Shown: one piece after another, positions 12,301 through 22,000 of the stretch | How the letters are laid out: each line of letters opens with the position of its first letter | Position numbering within the stretch: the stretch's first letter is position 1 | Assembly (NCBI GenBank): GCA_020912385.1 | Contig: CP087211.1 | Location: 2,294,001 to 2,358,000 of the forward strand | DNA length: 64,000 bases | Direction of reading: 5' to 3' | Origin: Neofusicoccum parvum | Taxonomy: Eukaryota; Ascomycota; Dothideomycetes; Botryosphaeriales; Botryosphaeriaceae | The notes under the pieces: model-generated | Told to the model about the DNA's origin: nothing | The model's database searches: none | Seen by the model: the letters and a program-made list of their open reading frames with translations, nothing else | Program-made: the position numbers and the translations under genes

Positions 12301-14958
12301 GCGATTCGGCATGCGCAGTTGGACAATGGGTCGGCAGCGCAAGACTCCGTGCATGCTATAGGAGCGGACGGCTAATATAAGGAACAAGAGGGCGATCTGC
12401 CGAGCGCGGCGTGTTCCGCGTGTCCAAACGGGAAGCAGAAAATCACGAACGGCAAATTGTAGGGAAAGGGGGACTCGGGCGAAAGAATAGATGAGGTGCG
12501 CTCAAGAAGACTTGGTCGGTTGCCTGAAAGGGTTAAGAATTAGCGAGCAGCGTGCCAATGGGGCAAATTGGCCGCCGTCGGTGGTGGCCGACTGCGTTGT
12601 TGCTAGTAGCTTTGCGATTAGCAGAGTCAGTGCTGCTGCGCTACTCCGCATACCTGTGTGCTGCTATGGGCATGGTTGGGAGGTGTGGCAGTCGGGTAGG
12701 CGCGACGGCTATCAGAGTTCAGGGCTGCAGCCGCGGCGGTGCCCGACCACAGGACACCTTGGACCCTTTTCCTCTTGGACCCGTCGACCGGATCTCTCGT
12801 GGAACAGCATTTTGATGACAAGGACAGCCCCATCAAACACCATAGGGCGATTGAGTAATACGACGGTGAAGAACTGGCAGCTGGGCCGGTAGGGCTCGGA
12901 GATCAGCGCCAACGGGAAGAGTTCATATATAAGTGACGTTGCAGGGTGATTACGGCCGGTCTAGACGCGGTGACTGGTGTTGTGTGAGCGGGCTGCCCCT
13001 CAGCGGGAGATCCACCAGCACACTTTGCGCGCGGCCGGGGGGCCCATGCGCGTTGCACGCCGGACATTGAGCGCAGCCTCGAGACTTGAAACAGGAACCG
13101 GGCGAATCGCGCCGCACAGCTGGCCGCGCCGCCAACGCAAAAAAGCGCTGCAAATAGCCCCGCGGGCGGGCGGGCTCGGCGGATGCGCCCAGCGAGCGTT
13201 GTCAGCCAGCCAGGCGGGGATCGGCGCAGCGCCGCTGGACCGCGTGTCAGACGTTGGCCTTAATCAACGCCCCGAACCAAGCCTCGATCGCAGTTTCAGA
13301 CAGGAGTCCGCCGCAGCGGAAGCTGGGCCAGGATTGCCGGGAGCGAGCGATTGGCGTCGCCATGGGGCCGCGGTGCGCCGTGCAGCTCGAATCACCACCG
13401 CAGCCCTCATCCTCCGCTGTGCGGCGGCGGCGGTGGCTGCTCACGACACACGCCGATGCAGGTGCGCTGCAGCCCGTTGCCCACGGCCGCCGTTCCTGGG
13501 CCGTTCCTGGCGCGTAGCCGCTTTCGGCGGCGCTGCGAGCCGCTTACAGCACCACCGCAGGCCGGCGAGATAGGGATAGGCGCCCAGCACGCCTGCCGAC
13601 TCGCCTCCCCACAGCGCTCCGCCAGCGCACAGCGCAGCGCTTCGAGCAGATGCCGGGCGGGCGCTGGCGCTGGCGCTGCGCGGCGTGCTGCGAGCCGGCG
13701 CTGGCGACGCGAGCCCCTGCCGGATCCGCTGGGCTGCCGCTGGGATGCGGCCGCGGGAGTGGACGAGCACTTCCGCGCGCTGCCTGCCAGGGCCTGCCAG
13801 GGCGGCCGGGGCCTGCCTCGCGTGTAGGGGGCCCCGGGCGGCTGACGGATCTCCTGTAGCTTTTCCTTCTAGCTGGCGATCTGAGACCGACACCCGACCG
13901 GCGACGAGAAGCGCCCGCCTCCTGCCCGCCAGGCCGCATCCATCGTGTTTGCCGGCGGTGACACGGGCGACGCTCTCGCGGGCCCAGGGGCCGCGGGCGC
14001 GAGTCGACGACGCCCGCTCGACAAACATCGCCCGCGGCGCTCAAGCTTCGCCCCGCGCTGGGTGGCTGCGCTGGCTGGCGGCTGCGAGCCCGATCGGCCG
14101 CGTGCCAGCTAGTGCGGTATGCTGATTGATGTGGAAATTGTGACATTGTCTTTGCCAGTGACCCCCTTGCAGGGCCGTGCTCAAATTGCCCTCCTCCACC
14201 CTGCGCGCCCGCCCGCCGCAGGCCCCGTCTTCTGACCGCGAGCTGCTGCGCTGCTGGTGCCGCCTCCAAAAAGTCTTTCTTTTTTTGTTCTCCTGCGCTG
14301 TGCGGCCAGAGGTCCTCGCGCGCCTTCGCTACCGCAGCTCCCCAAAGCTCCCAAGCCGCTGCTCCAGCCCGCGCGAACGACGAGAGATCAGGAGCCCGCA
14401 TCCTCCGCGCCTGCACATCCATTCATTTCGTGCATTCCGCCCGCCTTGCCCAGCGTCAATCCCCGATTATTTGATTGCGCCACACCCGAACACCACGCCA
14501 GAACATATCCACAGCCCTGCGCCGCCGCGTGCGCTCCCACTCCACCTCCGCCCACGACACCACCACTCCTTTGCTGCGCCCGCACAGCGTCCGCTCGTTC
14601 AGCCCCGGCTCCCGACCTCCAAGACCTCGCCGTCCCACCCTCCCCGCCCAAAGCAGCAATCCGCCTCGTCCCAGCTCGCGTTATTCTGCATGGCCGCTGC
14701 GGTGCAACGTCACGCTCTCTACAAGTAAACATCTCGCGGAGGAAGGACGCGTCCTGCAAGTACGTCGATCGCTTGCGCTGCGCATCATAAAGCCTCCGCG
14801 GCCAACGCATCGCCCGGGGGTGTCTGCGCTGCCGCCCACTGCCCGCGACCGCTAACCAATCGTCCAGCTCGCGCACCGCGCTGCGCTGTCCCAGAACTAA
14901 CCCTCGGGGACCCATTGAGACGCCTCAGTTGTACGTACACTCTCTCAGCCACTCCACC
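9388..14958. other. 5.6 kb gene-free region with GC-rich blocks
   Basis: Between the glucosidase II beta gene and the long disordered-protein gene. After a poly-T run near 9476-9488 the sequence alternates between GC-rich, CpG-rich blocks (about 9.9-10.7 kb and 12.95-14.1 kb, many GGCC/GCCG runs) and more mixed sequence. Long open frames occur in the GC-rich blocks on both strands, but they overlap antisense, are Arg/Ala/Gly-rich and look like composition artefacts. TATA-like stretches occur near 11,460 and 12,924. The last ~700 bp are C/T-rich, as in fungal promoters and 5' leaders, and probably belong to the next gene. Confidence 0.5.
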
Positions 14959-17900
14959 ATGAACCAGCCGCCGCGAGCCTCGTTGTCGACCATGTCGTCG
15001 ACCACCGGGTCAAGGAGCTCCACCAGCTCGTCGCGCAGCAAAGTATCTCTCACCAGCATTCGGGAGACTAACCTCTTCAAGGCGACCATGAACCGATTCC
15101 TCACGCGCAAGAAGACCGAGGCGGCGCTCGACGGCTCTGATGCCCCGCCGCCGTCGACCAAGAAGAGCAAGAAGGGCAAGAAGGCGAAGGAGGAGCCCAA
15201 GCCTGAGCTCGACCTCGCCCAGGCTCTGCCCTCGTCGGACAACTTCCGGACCAGTCTGCTTATGCCCAACCTTTCGGCGCGATTCAGCATGCTCAGAGAG
15301 CAGGACGATCCACAGTCGAAATTGGGTAAAGCAAGCGACGACAGCGTCCTCTACCCCAAGCGCCAGTCGCGGCTAACGGACTTTGGCTTCAATGCTACAG
15401 GCTTGCAGGATATTGCTGAGGTGTCCTCCATCAACGGTTCCATCCGGCCCCCTTTCCTCGCCGGACGGGCTGATTCCATTGACGGCGGCTATGGCACCGA
15501 CGATGACTCCATTCACAGCGGAAGTGTCATGAGCAGGTCCAGACCAGGCGAAGGCAACGTTCTTTTTGGCGGCCGCCAGAAAGTCTACCTGGGAAATCGG
15601 GCCCTGTACGATGACGACGTCGGAATGTCTGCATACCAGAAGTTACGGGCTGAAGAACGCCGGAAGAAGCTCGAGGAGGACCTGGCACGGGGAGAGGGAC
15701 AGGACGAAGAGCCCGGAAGCCCGACACACGATCTCAAGCACTCCTCGTCGTTCTCTGGATCCCTTCGTCGCCGCGAGACCGCTTCCTCGACAACATCCGG
15801 ACCTGGTGCCCGCGCATCCACAGCCGCTACTTCGATCGCTTCTCAAGGAGCAAACGCAATCCCCCCGCCATCTGCATCTACAGTTTCTGGACTGGAGCGC
15901 ACTAGCACGAAGGGCAGGAGGCTCTACGAACAGGGCCTCGACAGGAACATTCACGAGCAGAACTCCGCGGTAAACAGACTGAACTCGCTCCAAAAGCAAC
16001 GGACGGCAGCGGGTGGACGTTCAACCCCTCCCCTGACCCAAGCGAGGAGTGCAACCAATCTCAGCGACCGCTTCAACCGGGCTAACCAGTACCGCGCGGC
16101 AAGCCCGCCACCCTCTGCGCCATTGGCGAACATGTCGAGTTTCATGGCAGCACGGGACGGTGATTCGCAGCAGTCCAGCCCTGTTGTTGGAACTTCTTCT
16201 CCAACCAGCCCCTTTCCACCGATTAGCCCCTTAGACGAGCATCATCCGCTAAATTCGGCTATTCAGCCTGGAGACCGCGGTAAGGCGACTGCCATGGGAG
16301 CGTTCAACAAGCCGGCACACCAATTCGATGAGACTCAGTACATGCAACGTCAGAAGCAGATGCTACAAGGCCGGGAGACTCCGCCACTGAGGAAACCGTC
16401 TCGTTCGCCGTCAAGAGCTGTTCAGGAGAAGCTTGACAAGTTCGAGATGAAACGCAGAGAGTCTGATGCCAAGTACAAGCAGCCTCCCTCCAAGAACGTC
16501 TCGGATGCTCGCAAGCGACTGGACGCCCTTCGAAGTGAGATTGCGGCCGATCTGGATGATCTTAGGCCCTCTTCAGACTCTGAAGATGAGCCCGAGATGA
16601 AGACCGAGGAGCGACCAACTCGCAGCCGATCGAGAACAAATTCGAACAACAAGGCTCCACCTGTTCCGAGAATCCCACGTTCGCCTCCGAAACCGATCTC
16701 TCTGCCGAAGCCGGTGTCACCGCCGACACATGCACTGCCTCCCAAGCCAGTTTCTCCGCCGAGGCAAGCTCCTGCGCCAGTCTCACCACCAAGAGAGCTT
16801 CTTCCTCAGACGGTCTTTAAGCCGGAAGAAGTTTCTTCCCCACAATCAGCTCCCGCTGAAAAGACTGATAAGCCGACAGCTTTCTCAGTTTTCCGTCGTG
16901 CTGCGCAGCAGATGCAGACACCGGGTGTAATCGATTCCCCTCAAGACAGCCCGGAGAAGGAACAAAAGACTTTCTTTGCTTCCCCGAACTCGAGCGATGA
17001 CGAAGATGAGCCTGTGCCTGAGCCGCAACCCCTGCGATCTCCGATAAATCGGAAGGCACCGATGAGCAAGCCGCACAGCCCTGTAGCATTCAGGAGTAGT
17101 CCGGCATCCTCTGGTGCTTCACCATCGCTCAGGTCGCCTCCGCCTGTGCAGGACCATCCTGCATTACGCTCGTCCCCAGGTCTTGCCTCTCCCGTCTCTC
17201 GGGCCTCGGAAAACATGCTTCAAGCTCTCCATTCGCCTCAAGAATCGGAGCGGAAGTCTTCAGTGTCTACTCTTGTGAAGTCAGATGCCACGGATCTCGA
17301 CTCTCCAACATTAGGCCCTGATAACGGGGGTCTGAACGGCATGATCAGACAACATCTCCGTAATCAGAGTGAACAGAGCGGTGTCTCTTCTGTGTATGAT
17401 AATGAACGCGATGACGATGATGATGCGAACGACAGCAGGCATCCCAACCACCTCGTCGCTAGCTCCATGGTTTCTGACACTCCTGGCCACTCTAGCTACA
17501 GCCACTCGAACCCCTGGGATCTGGAGGATCTGGATGGCGGCTATTACGGCGAGGCGGACAGCCTGAGTTCAGTCAGCCCTGTTGATGCTTCGAGGTCCAA
17601 GGCCCAGCCATTCTCTAGGACCAGCAACGCGGACCCTCCTCGTTCAGGCCCTGCCAAAGACCAACATCAGGATCGGGAGCAGATTGCACCCTGGGAGCAG
17701 GAGATTAAGCCCAAGCACAGCAGGAATGTCAGCCACTCGACTATTGCGGAAAGGGAAGCATTCCAGAGGGATTTGGAGGAGAGACAGAGAGCTATCCAGG
17801 AAGCGCTTAGGAGCAAAGTGGATACCGAAAGCCGTTCCAGCAGCCCTACGCCTGGCATGGGTGGCGCCTTGAAGGCATTCGGTATGCTCCGTACGAAGTC

Positions 17901-19020
17901 GAGCCACGACACTCTCGCCACTCGTTCTGGCAAAAACACGAAAGCAATGAACATGCTTGGAATGGGTGGAAACGCCAGCAATGCTTCTCTTGCTCGGACG
18001 AGTGAGGAGCAGCTGAGGACGAAGCTCGCGAAGAGTCAGATGCCATCTGATGACGACTACCGTCGGGACTTCGAGGAACGTCTCACCCGTGGGGCGAGCG
18101 GCGACGCCAATAGCAAGAGTCGTTCACCCTCTGCCCAGGGCGCCGGTCGCAGCAGGTCCAACTCGAATGTCTCCGGCATTTCTGGCGGCCGATCACGGAG
18201 CCGCACTGGCCCTCGCGAGTCTGAGGATCAGATGCCTCCCCCTATGCCTTCGCAGTTCCCGAGGTCAGGTTTACCCACGCCTGATTCGATGCCACCAGGA
18301 TCACCAGTTGTCGAACCACCGCCGAACCCTCCGGCCCTACGCATGAGGAGCGGCAGTAGGCCATCTATGCCCGCTGGCTACTTCGATGCGAAGTCGCTCC
18401 ACCCGATCCAAACCGGCCAACCTACGGGCATGTCTCGCATCTCGCCTAATTCCGCAGGCCCTACGCCCCACGTCTCGCCTGGCTTCCCTCCTGGTCGTGC
18501 TTCCGTCGCTCCAGGCACCAAATCCGCTGGCCACAGCCCTGGCATTCCTCCGATGCCAATGAAGGCAGCTACATTTGCCGCCCACTCCAATCACTCTTCT
18601 CCTGCTATTTCTTCGCAGCCACAAGCTCAGCCTCGCCGCGTGCCGCCAGAGCGCAAGAAGTCGATTGCAAAGTCGATCATCTCTGAGCCCATGTTCCTTT
18701 CGTCGACCTCCGTAGTTGACACCATCGAGCTTCCTCCAGGTGCCTCTCTCAGGAACGGCATGGATGAGCCGCCGCCTCTGCCACCGATCAACCCCATGCG
18801 CCGCCGCTTCGGCTTCGGCCGCTCTGATTCGCACGGTTCCAACTCTACGACGTCGGATGGCAGGCCCAGCACAGACGATAGTGATAACAAGAAGGGACGC
18901 TCAAGGCTGCGAAAGAGCAGTAACCCGGCGCTGTATCGCGCTGCGAACCAGGAGAACGAGGATCCGGTACCGATGAGGCCTCCTCCCCCACCGCAAGTCA
19001 ATGAAGGTGCCATGTTCTAG
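14959..19020 (+). CDS. very long Ser/Pro-rich disordered protein, function unknown
   Basis: Single 1,354-codon frame (1,353 residues). I chose the ATG at 14959, in a CCACCATGA context; the frame is open 30 nt further upstream but without another ATG. I do not recognise a named family. The N-terminal ~250 residues carry the most order-like sequence: a basic Lys-rich patch (KKSKKGKKAKEE), RFLTRKK, and a segment around KVYLGNRALYDDDVGMSAYQ followed by a charged helix (KLRAEERRKKLEEDLARGE). The rest is Ser/Pro/Arg-rich with a proline array at about 16.67-16.80 kb (repeated KPVSPP-type units, possible SH3 ligands), short coiled-coil-like charged helices (EREAFQRDLEERQRAIQEA; YRRDFEERL) and a GRSRSRTGPRE-like RS segment. 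No signal peptide or membrane helix is seen. A cytoskeleton/cortex scaffold or signalling adaptor would fit, but this is only a guess. Confidence 0.85.
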   Translation: MNQPPRASLSTMSSTTGSRSSTSSSRSKVSLTSIRETNLFKATMNRFLTRKKTEAALDGSDAPPPSTKKSKKGKKAKEEPKPELDLAQALPSSDNFRTSLLMPNLSARFSMLREQDDPQSKLGKASDDSVLYPKRQSRLTDFGFNATGLQDIAEVSSINGSIRPPFLAGRADSIDGGYGTDDDSIHSGSVMSRSRPGEGNVLFGGRQKVYLGNRALYDDDVGMSAYQKLRAEERRKKLEEDLARGEGQDEEPGSPTHDLKHSSSFSGSLRRRETASSTTSGPGARASTAATSIASQGANAIPPPSASTVSGLERTSTKGRRLYEQGLDRNIHEQNSAVNRLNSLQKQRTAAGGRSTPPLTQARSATNLSDRFNRANQYRAASPPPSAPLANMSSFMAARDGDSQQSSPVVGTSSPTSPFPPISPLDEHHPLNSAIQPGDRGKATAMGAFNKPAHQFDETQYMQRQKQMLQGRETPPLRKPSRSPSRAVQEKLDKFEMKRRESDAKYKQPPSKNVSDARKRLDALRSEIAADLDDLRPSSDSEDEPEMKTEERPTRSRSRTNSNNKAPPVPRIPRSPPKPISLPKPVSPPTHALPPKPVSPPRQAPAPVSPPRELLPQTVFKPEEVSSPQSAPAEKTDKPTAFSVFRRAAQQMQTPGVIDSPQDSPEKEQKTFFASPNSSDDEDEPVPEPQPLRSPINRKAPMSKPHSPVAFRSSPASSGASPSLRSPPPVQDHPALRSSPGLASPVSRASENMLQALHSPQESERKSSVSTLVKSDATDLDSPTLGPDNGGLNGMIRQHLRNQSEQSGVSSVYDNERDDDDDANDSRHPNHLVASSMVSDTPGHSSYSHSNPWDLEDLDGGYYGEADSLSSVSPVDASRSKAQPFSRTSNADPPRSGPAKDQHQDREQIAPWEQEIKPKHSRNVSHSTIAEREAFQRDLEERQRAIQEALRSKVDTESRSSSPTPGMGGALKAFGMLRTKSSHDTLATRSGKNTKAMNMLGMGGNASNASLARTSEEQLRTKLAKSQMPSDDDYRRDFEERLTRGASGDANSKSRSPSAQGAGRSRSNSNVSGISGGRSRSRTGPRESEDQMPPPMPSQFPRSGLPTPDSMPPGSPVVEPPPNPPALRMRSGSRPSMPAGYFDAKSLHPIQTGQPTGMSRISPNSAGPTPHVSPGFPPGRASVAPGTKSAGHSPGIPPMPMKAATFAAHSNHSSPAISSQPQAQPRRVPPERKKSIAKSIISEPMFLSSTSVVDTIELPPGASLRNGMDEPPPLPPINPMRRRFGFGRSDSHGSNSTTSDGRPSTDDSDNKKGRSRLRKSSNPALYRAANQENEDPVPMRPPPPPQVNEGAMF

Positions 19021-22000
19021 AGAACTGGTTCTGGCATTCGATTGATTCCACAACCCGGTCTGCATCTACGTTTGAAACGGTCTCCACAAACATATACACA
19101 CATCGAGTTGATGTACCACCACGGCCGCCCATCCTTTCCCATTCAGTTCTTCGTTCGATGTTCCCAGGTTGAACATTTTCTTTTGCTTGCTTTACATATT
19201 GCAGAGCGTGTGTTGTGTTGCACGATACCTCTTCCGAGTAGTTCAAACTGCGCGTTAGTCCTTTTAACAGAATCGCCTCCAAGGTGGGCGAATCAAACAC
19301 CCTTCGGCTCAGTTTCCTTCTCCGCCTCTATTGCGCTTTGCTTCTTCATTGCAGACTTTACTACACTTCATCCATCGGGATGCTTAATTCCTGCACTCCC
19401 TAGGGTTCAGTGTTATCCATACTTTTTTTCATGCATTCGAAACGCGTTTACGCGGAGTTTTATTGAGATGGGTGGTGGTTGGGGGTGTTTTCATCATCTG
19501 GCGCCCGCGGTGCCAAAAGGGCCTTTGGGTGGCAAAATGGCTTTTTCCTGTTTGAACTTCTGTGTCATTCTCCACTTCTTGCCTGTTATTTTCCCTTCTG
19601 AGCCTTTTCTGCTCATTGCTCGTCTACTACAAGCGTTGTTTACTGGCGAGAATGTGGGTGTGCAAAGAGGTAACTTTTTCTTTTTATTAAGGCGCGAAGA
19701 TGGTTGGCAGGGCCCGGGCCGTTTTCATCGTGTCTTTTCGCGACTCTTTTCTCTCTACAAATGATACACGTAGGAACCACAACAAGTCGTTGGTGGCTAG
19801 GGAAATAGGGAACATTACGTAGGACCAATGGGAATGGAATGGAAGGGAACAACTGGGGTGATACTAGTGTTTTCTCACTTCTTCAAACTACTTTTTTGCT
19901 CGCTGCCATGGCTGTTGACTGCATGTCTGCTTGTATGTGATTCAAAGAATTTGGAAATTGGGATTGAGATACTGGCGTTGTCTAAAGCAGTGCCGTTGAT
20001 ACGCGACGATGGCAGTACTTTGCAATTGGTCACGTCCGAGCAAAGCAAATATAGCAGCCCGCATCCACCGCCATCCAACAGTAATTCAGGACTAACTTTT
20101 GCTTTTAAACTGACTCCTCTTCTGGTGTTATTCGGTGATTATACTTATGTGATCTACCATATGCGATCACCGCCTGATCTAGCAGGCAGGTGATCTCCAA
20201 AACATCCATCTTCCACTTTGTTTTTTCTTTTTGTGAATCTTTCGTTCTTAAGTCTCATATACGTTCTCCGATTATGAAAGACGTAACTACCGTAAAAGAA
20301 GGCCACTGCTTCTGCAGTGCGTTTCCATTGACCGCAGACCTCATGCTGTCTTTTCACGGAGTTAGAGCTGCATACCTTCAACATCACAATGCACTTAGCA
20401 ACTGGAACCATAAGGATGTTTTAATGACGCTGCAAAATATTTTGTATCAATGCTGCAGAAATATTTCATATCGGGACGATGGCGTCTCACGTAGAAACAA
20501 CATCCACTTGTGGAATTGTGCCATCCCAGATCATTAGACATGAAAGACGCAATACGAGCAACAGGAGCAGCAGTTTTCCACTATCATTTGCCATTGCCAG
20601 AACCCATGGCTAAGCTGACGGAAAAGCTTGATCATGGATTTTCCATATAACGCTCGATTCAAAACAAACGCTTCGGGCCATGCTCTCTCAGCCGCAATGT
20701 CCGCGCATTGCATCATCTGCACGTGTTTCACCACGCGCGGTTGGCTCTTAATCTTCGCGCTACATGGTCAGCTGCTTGTGCTTTCCACCTCCCCTTCACA
20801 AAAGGCCGTCGAACCAGTAGAACTAGCCAGCCTCAGAATAATGGGAGCTGAAGGTGCACCATGGAATAGGGCTGGAAAAAGTTGACAGATGGTTGACTTC
20901 TCTGGTTCGCGTGTCTTCGCTCCATGTGCACTGGGGTTTGCGGGGCGGTGGAGGCAATTTGGCCCAAAGTCCTACTTCAGAAATGGAAAATCATGTCATC
21001 CACACAATTGAGAAGAGCATTAAGTCATAATGAAGAGTTGCAGGTCTTTGCGCTACTGTTGAGAACGTGCGTTCATGCAGCATGAGGATATATCTCGATG
21101 GAAGAGGTACTGTGTGTTGCATACACGTCATTCAACTCACTTGCCTGCGGTAGCTTGAATGCTTTCAAATTTAGTTCCTTGTTCAAGGCATAGACTATGA
21201 TGGTATTGACCAGAATTTTGAGGCTAACTTACAGATGGACTTTACAGGATAATGATGAAGGACAGCGGCGAGGTTTAACATTGTGGATCCTGCGCACTCA
21301 GGAATAATACGACAGCGAGCTGATGGAACGCATCGTCTCACTAATAGACAACAGAAAAATGCGAATGAAGGCAGTACACCAGCCGGAACAGATCATAACT
21401 CATTGTATTACTCCACGCTGTTTGTGGAAGCCTCCATTGGAAGAACTGATCTTTTGAACCCACCAAAGCCAAGAACTCCTCCCAATCGCAGCTGTCGTTA
21501 CCTTAGTCGCAAGGAGTCTACGAACTCCAACGCTGGCTTCGACTCCACTAATTGCCTGTGCCGTAGCCGTACCCGCTTCCTTTTAGGGCGGCCTACCGTT
21601 AAAGATCCAACCTCACCGTAGATTTAAACGTGCAACAACCACGGGATCATATCGCCGACGTTTTTTAATCCTACACAGCTTTTAGAAGCATAAGATAATT
21701 TATACATTGTCCCTGTCTATGATCCAGCTTCGATTCTCTGGGCCGGGGAGAGATCAGCAATCCGCGCCCGACCTTCACGAGAATACCGTGCCGGGTAGGC
21801 TTGACCAGGTAAGATGCTCTGCACAATACTCCGAACACGCTGCGCTGAGTCACGCTCCTCTTCGCTTGCTGCACGAGCCCACAGGCCCCGAACTTGGGGA
21901 AATCTGGTCTCAACGGCTGGTGCGAAGCTCCCGCCGCAAGGGATGACATATTTGTTTAGTACGCTGTGTATGACTGCTCGAAGATAGGGTCTAGAAATTT

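Noticed and set aside
13544..14422. 292-codon open frame on the minus strand in the GC-rich block
   Set aside because: Arg/Ala/Gly/Pro-rich translation with no domain; open frames exist antisense over the same bases, as expected of GC-rich DNA.
19042..19764. 240-codon frame after the long disordered-protein gene
   Set aside because: Phe/Ser/Leu-rich translation of T-rich 3' UTR; starts 21 bp after the stop and matches nothing.
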